Source: Leptodontidium sp. MPI-SDFR-AT-0119 (taxonomy: Eukaryota; Ascomycota; Leotiomycetes; Helotiales; Leptodontidiaceae). From it: 64,000 nt of DNA. Shown here one piece after another: positions 35,287 to 45,266 of the stretch; the stretch's first letter is position 1, and each line of letters begins with the position of its first letter. The stretch covers positions 62,001-126,000 of the forward strand of contig JAHLEZ010000008.1 of the NCBI GenBank assembly GCA_020726505.1, read 5' to 3'. The translations under genes and the position numbers were made by a program. Below the pieces are notes generated by a model, which was given only the letters and a program-made list of their open reading frames with translations, did not search any database and had not been told where the DNA came from.

Positions 35287-36797
35287 ATGGCTTTAGCTTT
35301 TCCCTCTTGTTCCCATAGACCTGCTGGCAACAAAGTCTACCAATCTTCCTTCCAACGACGAGAAGAGATTGAGGCCCTCAAAAAAATTCCTCTAGATCCT
35401 AATCGCACCACAATACCAGCACCAGAGATATTTTCAGATCTTGCCAATTAGACCAACAAAGTCCGCCATCGATCTCGGCATCAGCTGCACACCTCGAACT
35501 TCTCGATGCATTTCTTGCAGTCAAACAGAAGGTGCTGACATCCAATGCGCTAGATAGAGCGTTCTCTATTATGCCTAAAGATAAACTCGTTACTGTGGGC
35601 AGGAAAAGAACAAGGAAGGCTGATCCCACGTTTCAGCAACGGCGTTTGGTGAAGTGGCCGATTTATGTCAGGATTGCTGCCGCGAGATTCTTGAGATGGT
35701 GGGATAGTCTAGAGTTTGTGTTGTCTGATGGAAAGATTTTGTTCCCTGGTTATGACTTGAATATCACCGAAAATTGTTTACCTCCTCTTGGTGAGAATAT
35801 GTTATTTTGTATGTAAGTGGTATTGTTCTGATGAATGCTGCAGATGTCCTCATGGTTTGGCATGCATTTATGCTGAATCCTTCCAAATATGAAGAGTTCT
35901 GTCGACTGGGCCCAAGACCGAATGACTTATCTGTGAACTTCCCTTGGACTCTCGTTGAAAGAAAGACTTCCATTCGTGATGACACGAACATCGGACTAAC
36001 CTACCCTTTAGCATCAAGCACTTGAGAGCGGACCTCGAAAATTTGACATCGGAGAAGCTTCAATTGAAAATTTCCAGAAATAAGTCGGAAAAGTAGACCT
36101 TTTCGAATCTCTAGTAGATCACCAAAGCCACTCGGCAACAGTGCGGACAGGGCTGGCAAAGATGGTCTCCACCAATGGCCGTTCCCCTCTTGAAGTCAGA
36201 TTCTCAGGTCTTAGAGAGATTCCTCCTGGTGGAGAAGAATGGACTCTCATCGGCGATTTGGGAAGTGCTGTCGAGAGGCAAGGAGTTTTCGTCGAGAAGA
36301 TGTGGAAATCCCTTTGGCTTCGCAGTTCAGCTCTACAAGGAACACTAGACCGAGCTACGACTAGATACGAGCGGTTCTTGCAGTTATTCAAGAAGTATCC
36401 AGGCAAGATGCTGGTACCAACCTTGGATATCGATCTCATTTGGCATACGCATCAGTGTTTCCCAAAATCGTACCAGACACTCTGTGAGAAGGAAGCAAGT
36501 CGAAAATTCAACCATGATGATAGTCTACCAAGAACGAAGTTGAAAGATGGCTTCAAGGAGACTTGCTTGCTGTATGAGGCGGAGTTCAAGGAAGAGTATA
36601 ACATTTGTCTGTGCTGGAATTGTGAGGCGGTGAGGTCGGAGTTGGAGAAGTGTTATTCAGCTGAGAAAATTGACTTCAATGCTATTGGGAAGAGGGTCAA
36701 GGATGACGTGAATTACCACAAGGCTGTCCAGTTGGACAAAGTCGATAGAGAGCGGCTGGAGGCTTGTCATAATATACGAGTGCAGAATATGACTTGA
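35287..36797 (+). pseudogene. DUF1399/GRDP-like (glycine-rich domain protein-like) gene, apparently broken
   Basis: ATG 35287 opens a frame that ends at 35451 in SDLAN*. The next homologous segment (HLELLDAFLAVKQKVL) continues in a shifted frame. A 53-nt intron (35791-35843) joins LPPL to DVLMVWHAFMLNP. After 36025 the frame shifts again and passes a TAA at 36081. It then stays open to the natural end at 36797, with the family hallmark MLVPTLDIDLIWHTHQC and the tail CLCWNCEAVRSELEKC. The family (DUF1399) has a conserved WH-x-H region of unknown biochemical role. Two frame breaks plus a stop suggest a pseudogene, although undetected introns could explain some of it. It lies between family-X copies and next to another dead gene. 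Confidence 0.65.
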
Positions 36798-36813
36798 ATT
36801 AAGCTCTTCGATG

Positions 36814-38094
36814 CTATTTGTAATTGAAATCCCCCCTTTGTAGCAACGCGACTCGGTCTTCGTAGTATGTGCGACTGTGAGTCTGTACACCACAATACAG
36901 CAGCTTCTCAAACTCCTCCTGAGATATTGAAAGTGCTCTGAGGACTCTGCTGCTGGGTAACTGGGAGTTTGACCCCGAGTTCTTCTCCTTGCGAAAGAGC
37001 ACCAGCTCGCCAATAATATGGTAGCCTGCGCGAGGTAACTGCCACACCGTCTCTTGTTGAGGATTCTTGTCTTCTGCATCGACTTCACTTAGGGTGAAAC
37101 TCAGTGGCGGTAACTCATACGTAAAGCTGGGATTTCGATCTATGAGCTCTGTCTCAGTGCGCAGAATGGTGTCTTGCATCAAAGGCTCGAGATCGTAGAT
37201 GGATCGATATAAATCTATTAGTGACCGCAAATAGGTCTGGTCTGCTCGAGGAATCACGTCAAACTCGTTGACGAAGGCCAAGTTCAGCCAGCGATTTGCC
37301 GCAAGCTCCGGAGCTGTCTTGAGGAGGGGGTTCATATCCACACTGAGTGTTGGTGGGGAACCAAAGGTGATACAGGAAAACTCTAGACCGGGATCTAAGA
37401 TACAGGTCAGTGTGAAGGTCCGTCGAATATTGCCTTACATGACACGCTGGCTTCGAGGAGAAATTTCTGCTAGAGAAGCGATGCAACGGCGCTACCTGCT
37501 GAGTGCCCAGTTAAGATTACTTTGTTTATGCGAAGTTCTTTCGCAGTCAACAAATGTTGCGAGATCAAGAGAAGCAGCGCCTTTGCGCCGTTCAAGAAAC
37601 CAGAATGGGCGTATATCTCTTCCGTCTCATACTTTGAGGAGAGTCTCCCCAAGTTCTTTCAATAGAGTTAGCCACTAGTTCCTATGACTATAAATACAAT
37701 CAGAAGTACTTACGAGGAACTTCAAAACAGATGAGGGGCGACCATTGGCGTTCACCATGTTATCAAGAGGGGCTTCGGTACCCCGTACTGCGATCACCAA
37801 GGCAGGAAGGTCAGGAAGATCATCACGCTCTGTAGCTGGAGTCGCAATGCGCGATGGCTTTGGCCGTGCCCCCGAGACTGGGGCGTTTGTAACCTAACTC
37901 GGTGAAGACAACACCTTTTGATTCAGGCTTCGATGAGTGCTTTTGAAAGATGATGACAAACCATCAGAATCATAAGCCACGGCAGAGGCTAGATCGGATG
38001 TGTTGACCAAAGCCGCACACGTAAAGGAAATGGCCACGATATCTATTACAAACTTAGATCCATAATGGATGGCTATGTACCGGACATCTTCCAC
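36814..38094 (-). pseudogene. Class-3 lipase gene with two amber codons
   Basis: Segments are 38094-37714, 37655-37439 and 37394-36814. The introns (58 and 44 nt) have good splice signals and keep frame. The alpha/beta-hydrolase landmarks are RGTEAPLDNMVNANGR, the nucleophile elbow TGHSAGS, FSCITFGSPPT, the catalytic-acid region NEFDVIPRAD, and a His near QTHSRTYYED. The only interruptions are TAG at 37894-37896 and TAG at 37470-37472. Both are explained by CAG to TAG, that is CpA to TpA. No ATG is found at the 5' end; the next upstream sequence is a family-X repeat at 38150, so the N-terminus may be lost. It ends 17 bp from the DUF1399 gene, tail to tail. Such lipases hydrolyse acylglycerols and are usually secreted. 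Confidence 0.75.
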
Positions 38095-38149
38095 AAATTA
38101 GCACTCAGCCACTTGCAAACTCTTTGAGCATAGTGGTGGCATCGTTCTA

Positions 38150-38219
38150 TTGGCCACATAGCCGAGCGGGCCAGGCCTAGCCACAAATCGGAATTTGATG
38201 AAAAGCTGTGCCTCGAATA
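38150..38219 (+). repeat. Family-X repeat, second segment, copy 2
   Basis: 70 bp, nearly identical to 3199-3268. Confidence 0.85.
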
Positions 38220-38296
38220 CACTTTGCTCCTCCACCTCCTCCGCCTCACCCTCATCCTCCTCAACCCCAGCCCCATTCAGCTTTCCAACGATAAAA

Positions 38297-38762
38297 ATGG
38301 ATTCTAACCCACTTCGGGTTATTATTCGGGTTCGTGTTATGGATATTCCATCAGAACCAGAGGCGCGAGTTCGTTGTCTTGGGAACAGCTTTTGTCAGCA
38401 GATCCTTGGTCGACAAATGAACCACGATTCAAAAGCCGAATGTCATGATGCTGAACACTGTCTTCCCAACTTTGATTCAAAGCATGATGTGAAAGCATGG
38501 TTCCTCTATGATTTTAATGTCACACGCTCGTTCGATAAAGAAGAAGTAACAAGAATTCCACACAAGGTTTATCTTGCTACAAGACAATCAGATTCTTGGT
38601 AAGTTAAAGAAAGAAGTGGAGCAAAGTTTAGGTCTAACTATCAATAGGATATTTACTTCACGGGACATGTGGGTTGAAAGCGCGAAGAAGTCTTGTGCAA
38701 CGTATACTTGGGGAGGCAATTATACAAAACCAAGTAATGTTAGGGAGGAGCTTGAAAATTGA
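38297..38762 (+). pseudogene. Family-X associated ORF, probably frameshifted
   Basis: ATG 38297 follows a leader similar to that at about 34140-34160. The first frame (101 codons to 38602) contains CHDAEHCLPNFDSKHD. The sequence stays open in the next frame to 38762, with LKKEVEQSLGLTINRIFTS, suggesting one indel around 38580. It matches no domain I know. Confidence 0.4.
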
Positions 38763-38811
38763 TTCGTTTTGCTCAAGTAGTATGAACATGGAACCTATAA
38801 CTCCTTGAATT

Positions 38812-39033
38812 TTATGGTGTTTCTGGAGGCGTTTCTCCCTTGCACTCAGGACATTCTTGACTATCGTCGTCATCTTGCCAGTCATGAGCCCGGCCACGAC
38901 CGTTAGCACCACAGGTCTGCCCACTATCTCGTGCAGTCTGGCATTGGGCTATATGATGAACTCTTACCCGTTCCTCCCCCTTTGCTTCATGTTTGTCAGC
39001 ACAAGAATATTCCGCGTAACTATCGTCACACAT
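38812..39033 (-). CDS. Small Cys/His-rich hypothetical protein (73 aa)
   Basis: The frame runs from ATG 39033 to a stop at 38812. The protein begins MCDDSYAEYSC, then has H residues and further cysteines (IAQCQTARDSGQTCG) and ends with CPECK plus an acidic run. This spacing (C-x8-C ... C ... C ... C-x2-C) recalls the small zinc-ribbon-like proteins common in filamentous ascomycetes and the start of the HET protein at 45266. It may have an upstream exon, since CAG directly precedes the ATG. It lies inside the decayed X-repeat zone, so it could itself be a relic. Function unknown. Confidence 0.4.
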   Translation of the reverse strand: MCDDSYAEYSCADKHEAKGEERVRVHHIAQCQTARDSGQTCGANGRGRAHDWQDDDDSQECPECKGETPPETP

Positions 39034-39636
39034 CTGACGTAAGTTAGTTTAGATATTGATATATAATGATATGTAGCTCCTCACATTGGAATAGTTCAGC
39101 TATGAAGCGAGAGAACGCGGGGGAATGAATATCGGCGTCTTGCTGAGACTCTGGGAGCAGTTGCAAGCAAAGCCTAAAGACTCTGTTAGGATTTGAAAGA
39201 ATTAGAGCTTGGTAGAGTTGATTACAAGACAGAGTACTTGCTGAAAGGTAGGTTAAGGAAATATTGGACACGATGACTGCTGAAATAGTATGTTGATGAG
39301 AAACCCCGCCCCAAACCTAATTTCCAACGTGGCTCAAATCAGCACCCATACCGAGCCATACATACTTGCCTGCATAAGACCCCCAAAAAGCGAGGTGGTT
39401 GCGGATCGAACCCCTCGGTCCGTCCCGAGATAGTCGGACGCTCCCGCCTAGGCTGCTCCGCAACGCGCGGATGTTGACTTATTTCCGGGCTTCCCACCCC
39501 CTTCGGCCGCTGTAAATGCTGTTACGCCAAATTCTAGAGCGCCGTAAATCAGTAGGCTTGGTACACGGCCTTGAGCCCAAAGATCCGAAGAAATGATTAC
39601 AAAGACTAAGTGAACAGCAAATGCAAACAGAAAATT

Positions 39637-39795
39637 CTGCTATAGTGCAGGAGCTGAAACGGACCGACATTGAGGAGCAGACGCAGGCCTTAAAGAAAGA
39701 CAAGATGCACGTTTCCTTTGTTATGCCAAATATTGCCGAGAACGAGCCAAAGCTATTCTTTATGCTAGAAGCCATGGACGAGATCTTCATAGCGG
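39637..39795 (+). repeat. Family-X repeat, tail segment, copy 2
   Basis: Matches 34760-34925. The frame (39621-39806) is open and reads as a helical, Gln/Glu/Lys-rich segment followed by FVMPNIAENEPKLFFM. Confidence 0.8.
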
Positions 39796-40046
39796 CGCAT
39801 TCATAGCTAGCGCTGAGCCGCTTCCATTTTGCTGCTGCCCCAGGGCAGAAGCTATCGGGCAACTTACCTCAACAGGCACTTAAAACCCCCATCTCTTAAA
39901 CTTAATCTCCAAGGTCAGTGTATGTATCTGTATCTTATAACAAAACCGGAGGAGTAAGTTCTGCTCCAAAATTTATAATTTCTTTTGTCTTGTTATCGTC
40001 TTAATATCTAGATAGGTAAAACCAATCCGCTGCCCAATCTGCTGCC

Positions 40047-42716
40047 TCACACTGCTTGTATTGTTACCTGCGCAGCTGAAAGACCATCACTAGTCGCCGA
40101 TACGATTATAGGGCCCCCAAACTTCGGTTTAGCACGAATAATAGCCAATGCAAGACCACTGAAAGTCTTTCTGGTCTTGGACGGGAAAGCAGTCAAATCA
40201 GCCGGGTTGCCATTGTCAGTGGCCACAATCTCAGCCCCGCCAGAGACAGAAAAGGTAACAGCGGTGTCTGCAAACCGTACCAAATCTCCTCTGCTGTCAA
40301 GAATTTCCAGCTTAACAAACGAGAGATCGAGACCGTCTGCTATTATAACAGATCGGTCAGCAGTCAGGCGTAATTGCGAGGCCGGATAGGTGGTTCGAAC
40401 AGTCTCATTTGCCCATGCTTTCCCTTGTTTGTAAGTGAGCACCTGGAGGTCCCCAGGTTGGTAAACCACCTTGTCCCATCGAAAACGATATTCGTATGCT
40501 GTCTTGTTTTGACGTCCCTGGGATATCCCATTTACGAACAGCTCTGCCTCATCCGCCGATGAAAATACGTGGACGGGAGTTATTTGTCCAATTCGGTCCG
40601 GCCAATTCCAATGTGGTAGGATATGTGCCATGGGATGATTGGGCCTCCAACGCGACTGATAGAGGAAAAAGCGGTCCTTCTTGAAGCCAGCTAGATCGAT
40701 CATTCCAAAGTAGGAGCTGCGGGAAGAATAGTACGGGGTTGGTTCGCCGAGGTAATCCCAACCTGACCAAACGAATTCTCCAGCAACGTAAGAAGCATGA
40801 TCCTGGGATGAAAACACTTTGTCAGGAGAAGAGCCAAAATCTGCTGTGTATAATTCGTAGGCACTGACTTGTTGCAACGCAGAGTTGCCGCCGGAAGAGT
40901 CGTTGACAGGTGCGCTGATGCCGTCGGTCACGGGGAAGAAGTAGGTCCCACGCGTACTGAGTGCCGCTGCGGTTTCGCTGCTGAAGATCATGGCTTGTGG
41001 GAATTTGGCGTGGAAGGCAGGATACATAGGTGGTGTGTGTATGCCCGTTGTCAAATGCGAGTAGGCCGGAGCATCACGGATACCTTCGCCTTGGTAGTTC
41101 AGGCTGATTAGATCCAGCTTCGCAGGGAAGGACATGTTTGGTTGAGCCGCGTTCATCGACGCCATAACCTGCCGTGTTGGATCTTCCTCGCGGACTATGT
41201 TGTGTAGGCGTTCAGCGATGGCTGCTCCCGAGACCCCGGTGGTCTGTTCGCCGACTTCATTACCAATGCTCCAGATAATCACGGATGGATGATTGCGGTC
41301 TCGTCGGAGCATTGACCGGAGATCGGGCTCCTGCCAGTTTGGAAAGATCAAGTGGAAGTCAGAGGATGTCTTTGCGCGTTCCCAGCAATCGAATATTTCG
41401 TCCACCACCAGAAATCCCATCTTATCGGTCAACTCTAGCAATTCCGGTGCCGGAGGGTTGTGGGCCATCCTGATAGCATTGCATCCCATATCCTGTAGTA
41501 CCTCTAGTTGCCGTTCTGCGGCGCGGATGTTAAAAGCACTTCCTAAAGCCCCTAAGTCGTGGTGTTGATTTACCCCCTGAATGGGTACATGCTTCCCATT
41601 GACCAAAAGCCCTTGGTTAGCATCATATGTTATCGCTCGTACTCCGAAGATAGTCTTGTAAGTATCAATAACTTTCCCATCGGCAGAAAGCTGTGTAATA
41701 GCTATGTACAAGTTCGGGGCTTGGCTTGGCGGAGGGCCCCATAACCGAGGATTCCTGATCTTTATCGATGAGTTTATTGATTGCTTTTGGTCGGGCAATA
41801 TAGTGACATCCCTAGTTGGAAAGTCGCCTGCTTTCTCTCCTACCCGCTCTGTCGCAGCATTAAAAGTATAGATCGTTGTTGCTAATTCGACAAGTTGGGT
41901 GTTTGAAGCTTTGTTGTCCACCTGGACAACCAAATCAAGAGTTGCACTATCAGTAGACACCACTCTCGTGGTAATATACGTCCCCCACTGCGCGATATGG
42001 ACAGGAGAGACCTTGGTGAGCCAAACATTTCGGTAGAGACCACCGCCGGGATACCAGCGTGAGGAGTCGGTGGGGTTGTCAAGTCGAATGGCAAGTTGGT
42101 TATTGTCTCCGGGGACAAGATATGGAGTCAAGTCTAGACGGAAAGAATTGTAGCCATACGGCCACCCACCAACCAGGTTTCCATTGAGCCAAACCATTGC
42201 ATACGACATGGCGCCATCGATGTCCAAGTACACCGTTTTCCCTTCATCAGCAGTTGCCATGCTCAATTTCCGCCGGTACCATGCAATTCCTTGGGAGGGC
42301 AATCGACCCATCCCACCGCCAACGACAACAGGATCACCTGCGTAAAAGGGTCCTTTGATGGCCCAATCATGTGGCAGGTTGACCAACTCCCAAGTACTGT
42401 CATCAAATCCGTTTTGCACAAATGGGATATCGACGGTCAGGTTTGACTCAGGGCGTTTATAACGTTTGGTTGGATCCTCGATGAAATCGTTCGCTGAAGG
42501 TAGCACCCATGACTTTAGAACAGTGATGTTGCCTCGGCCCAAAGTATCAGGACGCTGGTCGTATGCCAGCTTATCGGGGTCTTTTGTGGTGCGCATGAAA
42601 GTCCAGCCATTGTTGAGACTGGTGCGCACCCGAGTCGTTGTCGAGTTGACGAAGGGCAGCAACAAGGTCAAGAAAACGAGCCCGTAGGTCTTGTAGAACA
42701 AGCACTTAGCCAACAT
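40047..42716 (-). CDS. Secreted glycoside hydrolase family 2 (beta-galactosidase type), 889 aa
   Basis: A single exon starts at ATG 42716. Residues 1-25 form a signal peptide (hydrophobic core LVFLTLLLPFVNS), so the enzyme is probably exported. The domain order is a jelly-roll sugar-binding domain (about 30-235, with LPHDWAI), an Ig-like domain (about 240-360), a TIM barrel (about 365-690), then C-terminal sandwich domains of the DUF4982/Big type. Acid/base Glu487 lies in IWSIGNEVGE. The likely nucleophile Glu581 lies in IFSSETAAALSTRG. MAHNPP near 420 is the usual active-site Asn/Pro block. The length and C-terminal extension fit the longer GH2 galactosidase/exo-glycosidase group rather than the E. 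coli LacZ layout. Its codon use is normal with no stops, although its flanks are decayed. Exact substrate (galactoside, glucuronide or mannoside) is not fixed by sequence. Confidence 0.92.
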   Translation of the reverse strand: MLAKCLFYKTYGLVFLTLLLPFVNSTTTRVRTSLNNGWTFMRTTKDPDKLAYDQRPDTLGRGNITVLKSWVLPSANDFIEDPTKRYKRPESNLTVDIPFVQNGFDDSTWELVNLPHDWAIKGPFYAGDPVVVGGGMGRLPSQGIAWYRRKLSMATADEGKTVYLDIDGAMSYAMVWLNGNLVGGWPYGYNSFRLDLTPYLVPGDNNQLAIRLDNPTDSSRWYPGGGLYRNVWLTKVSPVHIAQWGTYITTRVVSTDSATLDLVVQVDNKASNTQLVELATTIYTFNAATERVGEKAGDFPTRDVTILPDQKQSINSSIKIRNPRLWGPPPSQAPNLYIAITQLSADGKVIDTYKTIFGVRAITYDANQGLLVNGKHVPIQGVNQHHDLGALGSAFNIRAAERQLEVLQDMGCNAIRMAHNPPAPELLELTDKMGFLVVDEIFDCWERAKTSSDFHLIFPNWQEPDLRSMLRRDRNHPSVIIWSIGNEVGEQTTGVSGAAIAERLHNIVREEDPTRQVMASMNAAQPNMSFPAKLDLISLNYQGEGIRDAPAYSHLTTGIHTPPMYPAFHAKFPQAMIFSSETAAALSTRGTYFFPVTDGISAPVNDSSGGNSALQQVSAYELYTADFGSSPDKVFSSQDHASYVAGEFVWSGWDYLGEPTPYYSSRSSYFGMIDLAGFKKDRFFLYQSRWRPNHPMAHILPHWNWPDRIGQITPVHVFSSADEAELFVNGISQGRQNKTAYEYRFRWDKVVYQPGDLQVLTYKQGKAWANETVRTTYPASQLRLTADRSVIIADGLDLSFVKLEILDSRGDLVRFADTAVTFSVSGGAEIVATDNGNPADLTAFPSKTRKTFSGLALAIIRAKPKFGGPIIVSATSDGLSAAQVTIQAV

Positions 42717-43421
42717 ATTTGGCGGTTATTATTTGAGAATTGAAAGCGAAAGCTTCAAGCCCACCTATATAGAATAGAGAAGTCAATTTTCACCGCAGCG
42801 GTTGAATGCAGAAGAAGGTATTTTTCCATCGCAGCGGCTGAATGCAACTCCCCGCACCCCCCCGCTCTCCTTCATGTACTTAATGATCGCCCCACAGCCC
42901 TCCGTCAGCCAAATACAAGTCAAGAAGTGAAATATGAACGACGTTGTTGTGAGAAACCTAGCCTACGGATATTATCCCTTGAATCCATGTCCATGTCCGC
43001 TACTTGGACTGGCATTGGTGGAATCCACTACAAGGACGTCAACCGCCACTAAAGGACCCACTAAAAGGACGCATCTCGCCTCGATCTTGTACATATCATC
43101 CACCACCCGCTCAATAACCATGTCGTGATAGTCGATCACTGCCCAGTTTGGAGCACTTTTCGGCCGCGTTTGTGTTTTTGAGGAGTACGGCGAGTCGTAA
43201 GAGCTCGGCAGACTTGCTCGTAAGAATAGCCAGTCTGAAGGTAAACCAAATCACGACTCGTTTAACCCTAACCCGCCAGCACTTATAATTAATATGTATA
43301 GCCAGTATTAGGAGTCGAGTACTAGCAATCGGACCCGCTTAACCTTGAGCAGAAAGTTACGCAGAAAGCTTCCGCCTTCCAATAGCCTACCAATTCTCAT
43401 CATTCATTCTCTTCCTTAGTA
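42717..43421. promoter_or_regulatory. GH2 upstream region with a 17-bp direct repeat
   Basis: CGCAGCGGTTGAATGCA (42794-42810) recurs with one change at 42830-42846, start-to-start 36 bp, about 80-130 bp before the GH2 start codon. The spacing of just over three helical turns makes it a candidate activator site. The remaining spacer, which also holds the 3' end of the HET gene, shows no gene. Confidence 0.45.
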
Positions 43422-45266
43422 CTATCCTTTCGGGTGGGTGTGATTTGTACTCAATCCTATAAAAATGTAAGCATTTCGAAGTGTCTTCTTTTGTAGTAGA
43501 ACGTACAAACTTTGACCCGGTAGTTCAATGTCCTTCCCCGGCAGCACCAACACCTGCGACAACAAATTGAAGAATTTCTCTTCACAACTCGGATTTCTCT
43601 CCTGCACTGCAAAATATAGCTGTTTGAGAGACCTCTCGTAATCAGGCATAATAGAAGTCTCGTTATTCGCCATCCCAACAAGCGCATAGACTTTGTCCCT
43701 GACATCGGCACATTTCCATTCGTGGAAGACTTCGATGAGTGTTTGCAAACTCGGTATTGGTGTATCAGGGTGCCTCCAATGTGCTCGCTGCCAGACCATG
43801 ACACATGCCGAGCTTTGCAGCACATTCGTTACCAAGTAATGATGCGCATCCCAGCTGTTATCTTCGAGCACCTTCAAGCTGAGATAGAGGCTTTTGAATG
43901 AAGCCCAATTGAACTCCTTCGCGCCACACCAGACTGTGATCTTCTTGGCGTGGATAATTTCTTGGATGATCCACATTCGAGTCCAGTATGGTCTATCGCA
44001 CAGTGCAGCCAGAGCTAGGCCCTCTTTCTTCTTCCAGAGAGGGTGGAACCCGGGTCCTCTTGCCCGGAGGCCATGGGTACCTTTCTTTGCAATGAATTCC
44101 ATGGCAAGATCACTGTCCTCGGACTCGCGGCCGAGCCAGATGCATACATCTGCAGCTGTGGCATAAATCAGTTTCATCAGACCGACCTGGTGATTTCGCT
44201 CATGAACATCGTCTTGATTTATGCACATGGCGTCGATCCAGAAAAGCTTTGGTTGGGTGATTGTCGATTGCTGGAGGTGAAGAAACCACCATAAATTTTT
44301 GCGGACACTGATAGTCGTCCCGCCATCGATCTTCATATTTTCCGAGTCGGTTTGGTCTCCCCAAGCATATGAGAGCGCCGTGTATGTAGGACATTTTGAT
44401 AAATCTATGCAGTGAAATCCGCCCACGACATCTGTCATGCCCGTCCCTGGCAGAAGCTCAAAGAGCCGAATTTGCTGGCATGAGCGGCCCAAAGTGCCGT
44501 AAGTCAATCCTGAGCTCTCATGGACTGCGGTGCTCGCGGCCTTCCAGACGAGAGTTTCGTTCTGGCGAATGAAAGTAGTGCGTCTTCGGTGCTCGATTTC
44601 TATCGTATCGCTTGAAGCTCTCACTGCTTCGAGGACAACTTGATTGAGCGTTCTCATCTGCTCGTCAGCCACCCTTGCAGCCTCAATCCAAACGTCCGCA
44701 AGCTCCCTCAAACGCACCCCAAGCAGAAATCGGTGGGGCGAAGGATGATCGGCTTCCAGCGAGCAGCCCTGAGTACTGCATGGATGTCTCCTCAAATGCG
44801 GCCCAGAGTGTCCCATCCATAAAATACAGTCTATCTCGGTGCAAGAAGGCTCACTATTGTCGAATTCAAGGGTTGTGCTTAGAGGATCAGCTCTTCGAGG
44901 AGTGCAAGCATAGTTTCCAAACCGATGCGGCATGGAATACCCGGTCCAGAACAATCTGCTTTCCTCGTCGGTGAAGTCCCAGGATTCCCAAGGTGCAACT
45001 CGAAAGAACGCGGAAGGGGTTGTCGGAGGCTGAAGGATAATACCCGCAGAATTACAGCAGGCGCACCAACTATTACATTCTGTTTTTGCGCGCTCGCGCT
45101 TCGTGGGGGACCGACACTCAGCACAGGCACCTTTTGCCGAATTATCGATTTCATGTGGAGTGATGGAGCCGCAGTCGGCTTCAAACATTGATGTTCTCTC
45201 ACACCGAGATAGTGGCTCCGAGATTCCGCAGCCGCAAGCGAATCGTTTAAGGTCGTAAACGCACAT
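43422..45266 (-). CDS. HET-domain protein with Cys/His-rich N-terminal region (614 aa)
   Basis: A single frame starts at ATG 45266. Residues about 294-440 are a HET (heterokaryon incompatibility) domain with its three blocks: TYTALSYAWGD, LFWIDAMCINQDDVHERNHQ, and RPYWTRMWIIQEI. HET domains mediate non-self recognition and cell death in ascomycetes. Residues 1-75 hold a Cys-rich module (MCVYDLKRFACGCG, then C22, C32, C48, C51, C64, C68, C70, C71). Residues about 105-180 contain three similar units (GYSMPHRF, GHSGPHLRRH, DHPSPHRF) bordered by cysteines. Residues 185-260 are helical. This N-terminal half is not part of the common HET layout and may be a metal-binding or recognition module. No introns or stops are needed. 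Partner genes for incompatibility are not apparent next to it. Confidence 0.88.
   Translation of the reverse strand: MCVYDLKRFACGCGISEPLSRCERTSMFEADCGSITPHEIDNSAKGACAECRSPTKRERAKTECNSWCACCNSAGIILQPPTTPSAFFRVAPWESWDFTDEESRLFWTGYSMPHRFGNYACTPRRADPLSTTLEFDNSEPSCTEIDCILWMGHSGPHLRRHPCSTQGCSLEADHPSPHRFLLGVRLRELADVWIEAARVADEQMRTLNQVVLEAVRASSDTIEIEHRRRTTFIRQNETLVWKAASTAVHESSGLTYGTLGRSCQQIRLFELLPGTGMTDVVGGFHCIDLSKCPTYTALSYAWGDQTDSENMKIDGGTTISVRKNLWWFLHLQQSTITQPKLFWIDAMCINQDDVHERNHQVGLMKLIYATAADVCIWLGRESEDSDLAMEFIAKKGTHGLRARGPGFHPLWKKKEGLALAALCDRPYWTRMWIIQEIIHAKKITVWCGAKEFNWASFKSLYLSLKVLEDNSWDAHHYLVTNVLQSSACVMVWQRAHWRHPDTPIPSLQTLIEVFHEWKCADVRDKVYALVGMANNETSIMPDYERSLKQLYFAVQERNPSCEEKFFNLLSQVLVLPGKDIELPGQSLYVLLQKKTLRNAYIFIGLSTNHTHPKG

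Noticed and set aside
39398..39464. tRNA-like sequence on the minus strand (GTTGCGG...CCGCAAC with GGTTCGATCC)
   Set aside because: It has a 7-bp acceptor-like stem and a T-loop/B-box consensus, but the T-stem 3' half is missing and no acceptable D or anticodon arm forms. At best a tRNA-derived relic.
43261..43275. Telomere-like CCCTAACCC
   Set aside because: Only about two repeat units; too short to indicate an interstitial telomere.
43457..43825. 122-codon minus-strand frame
   Set aside because: Shadow of the HET gene in another frame.
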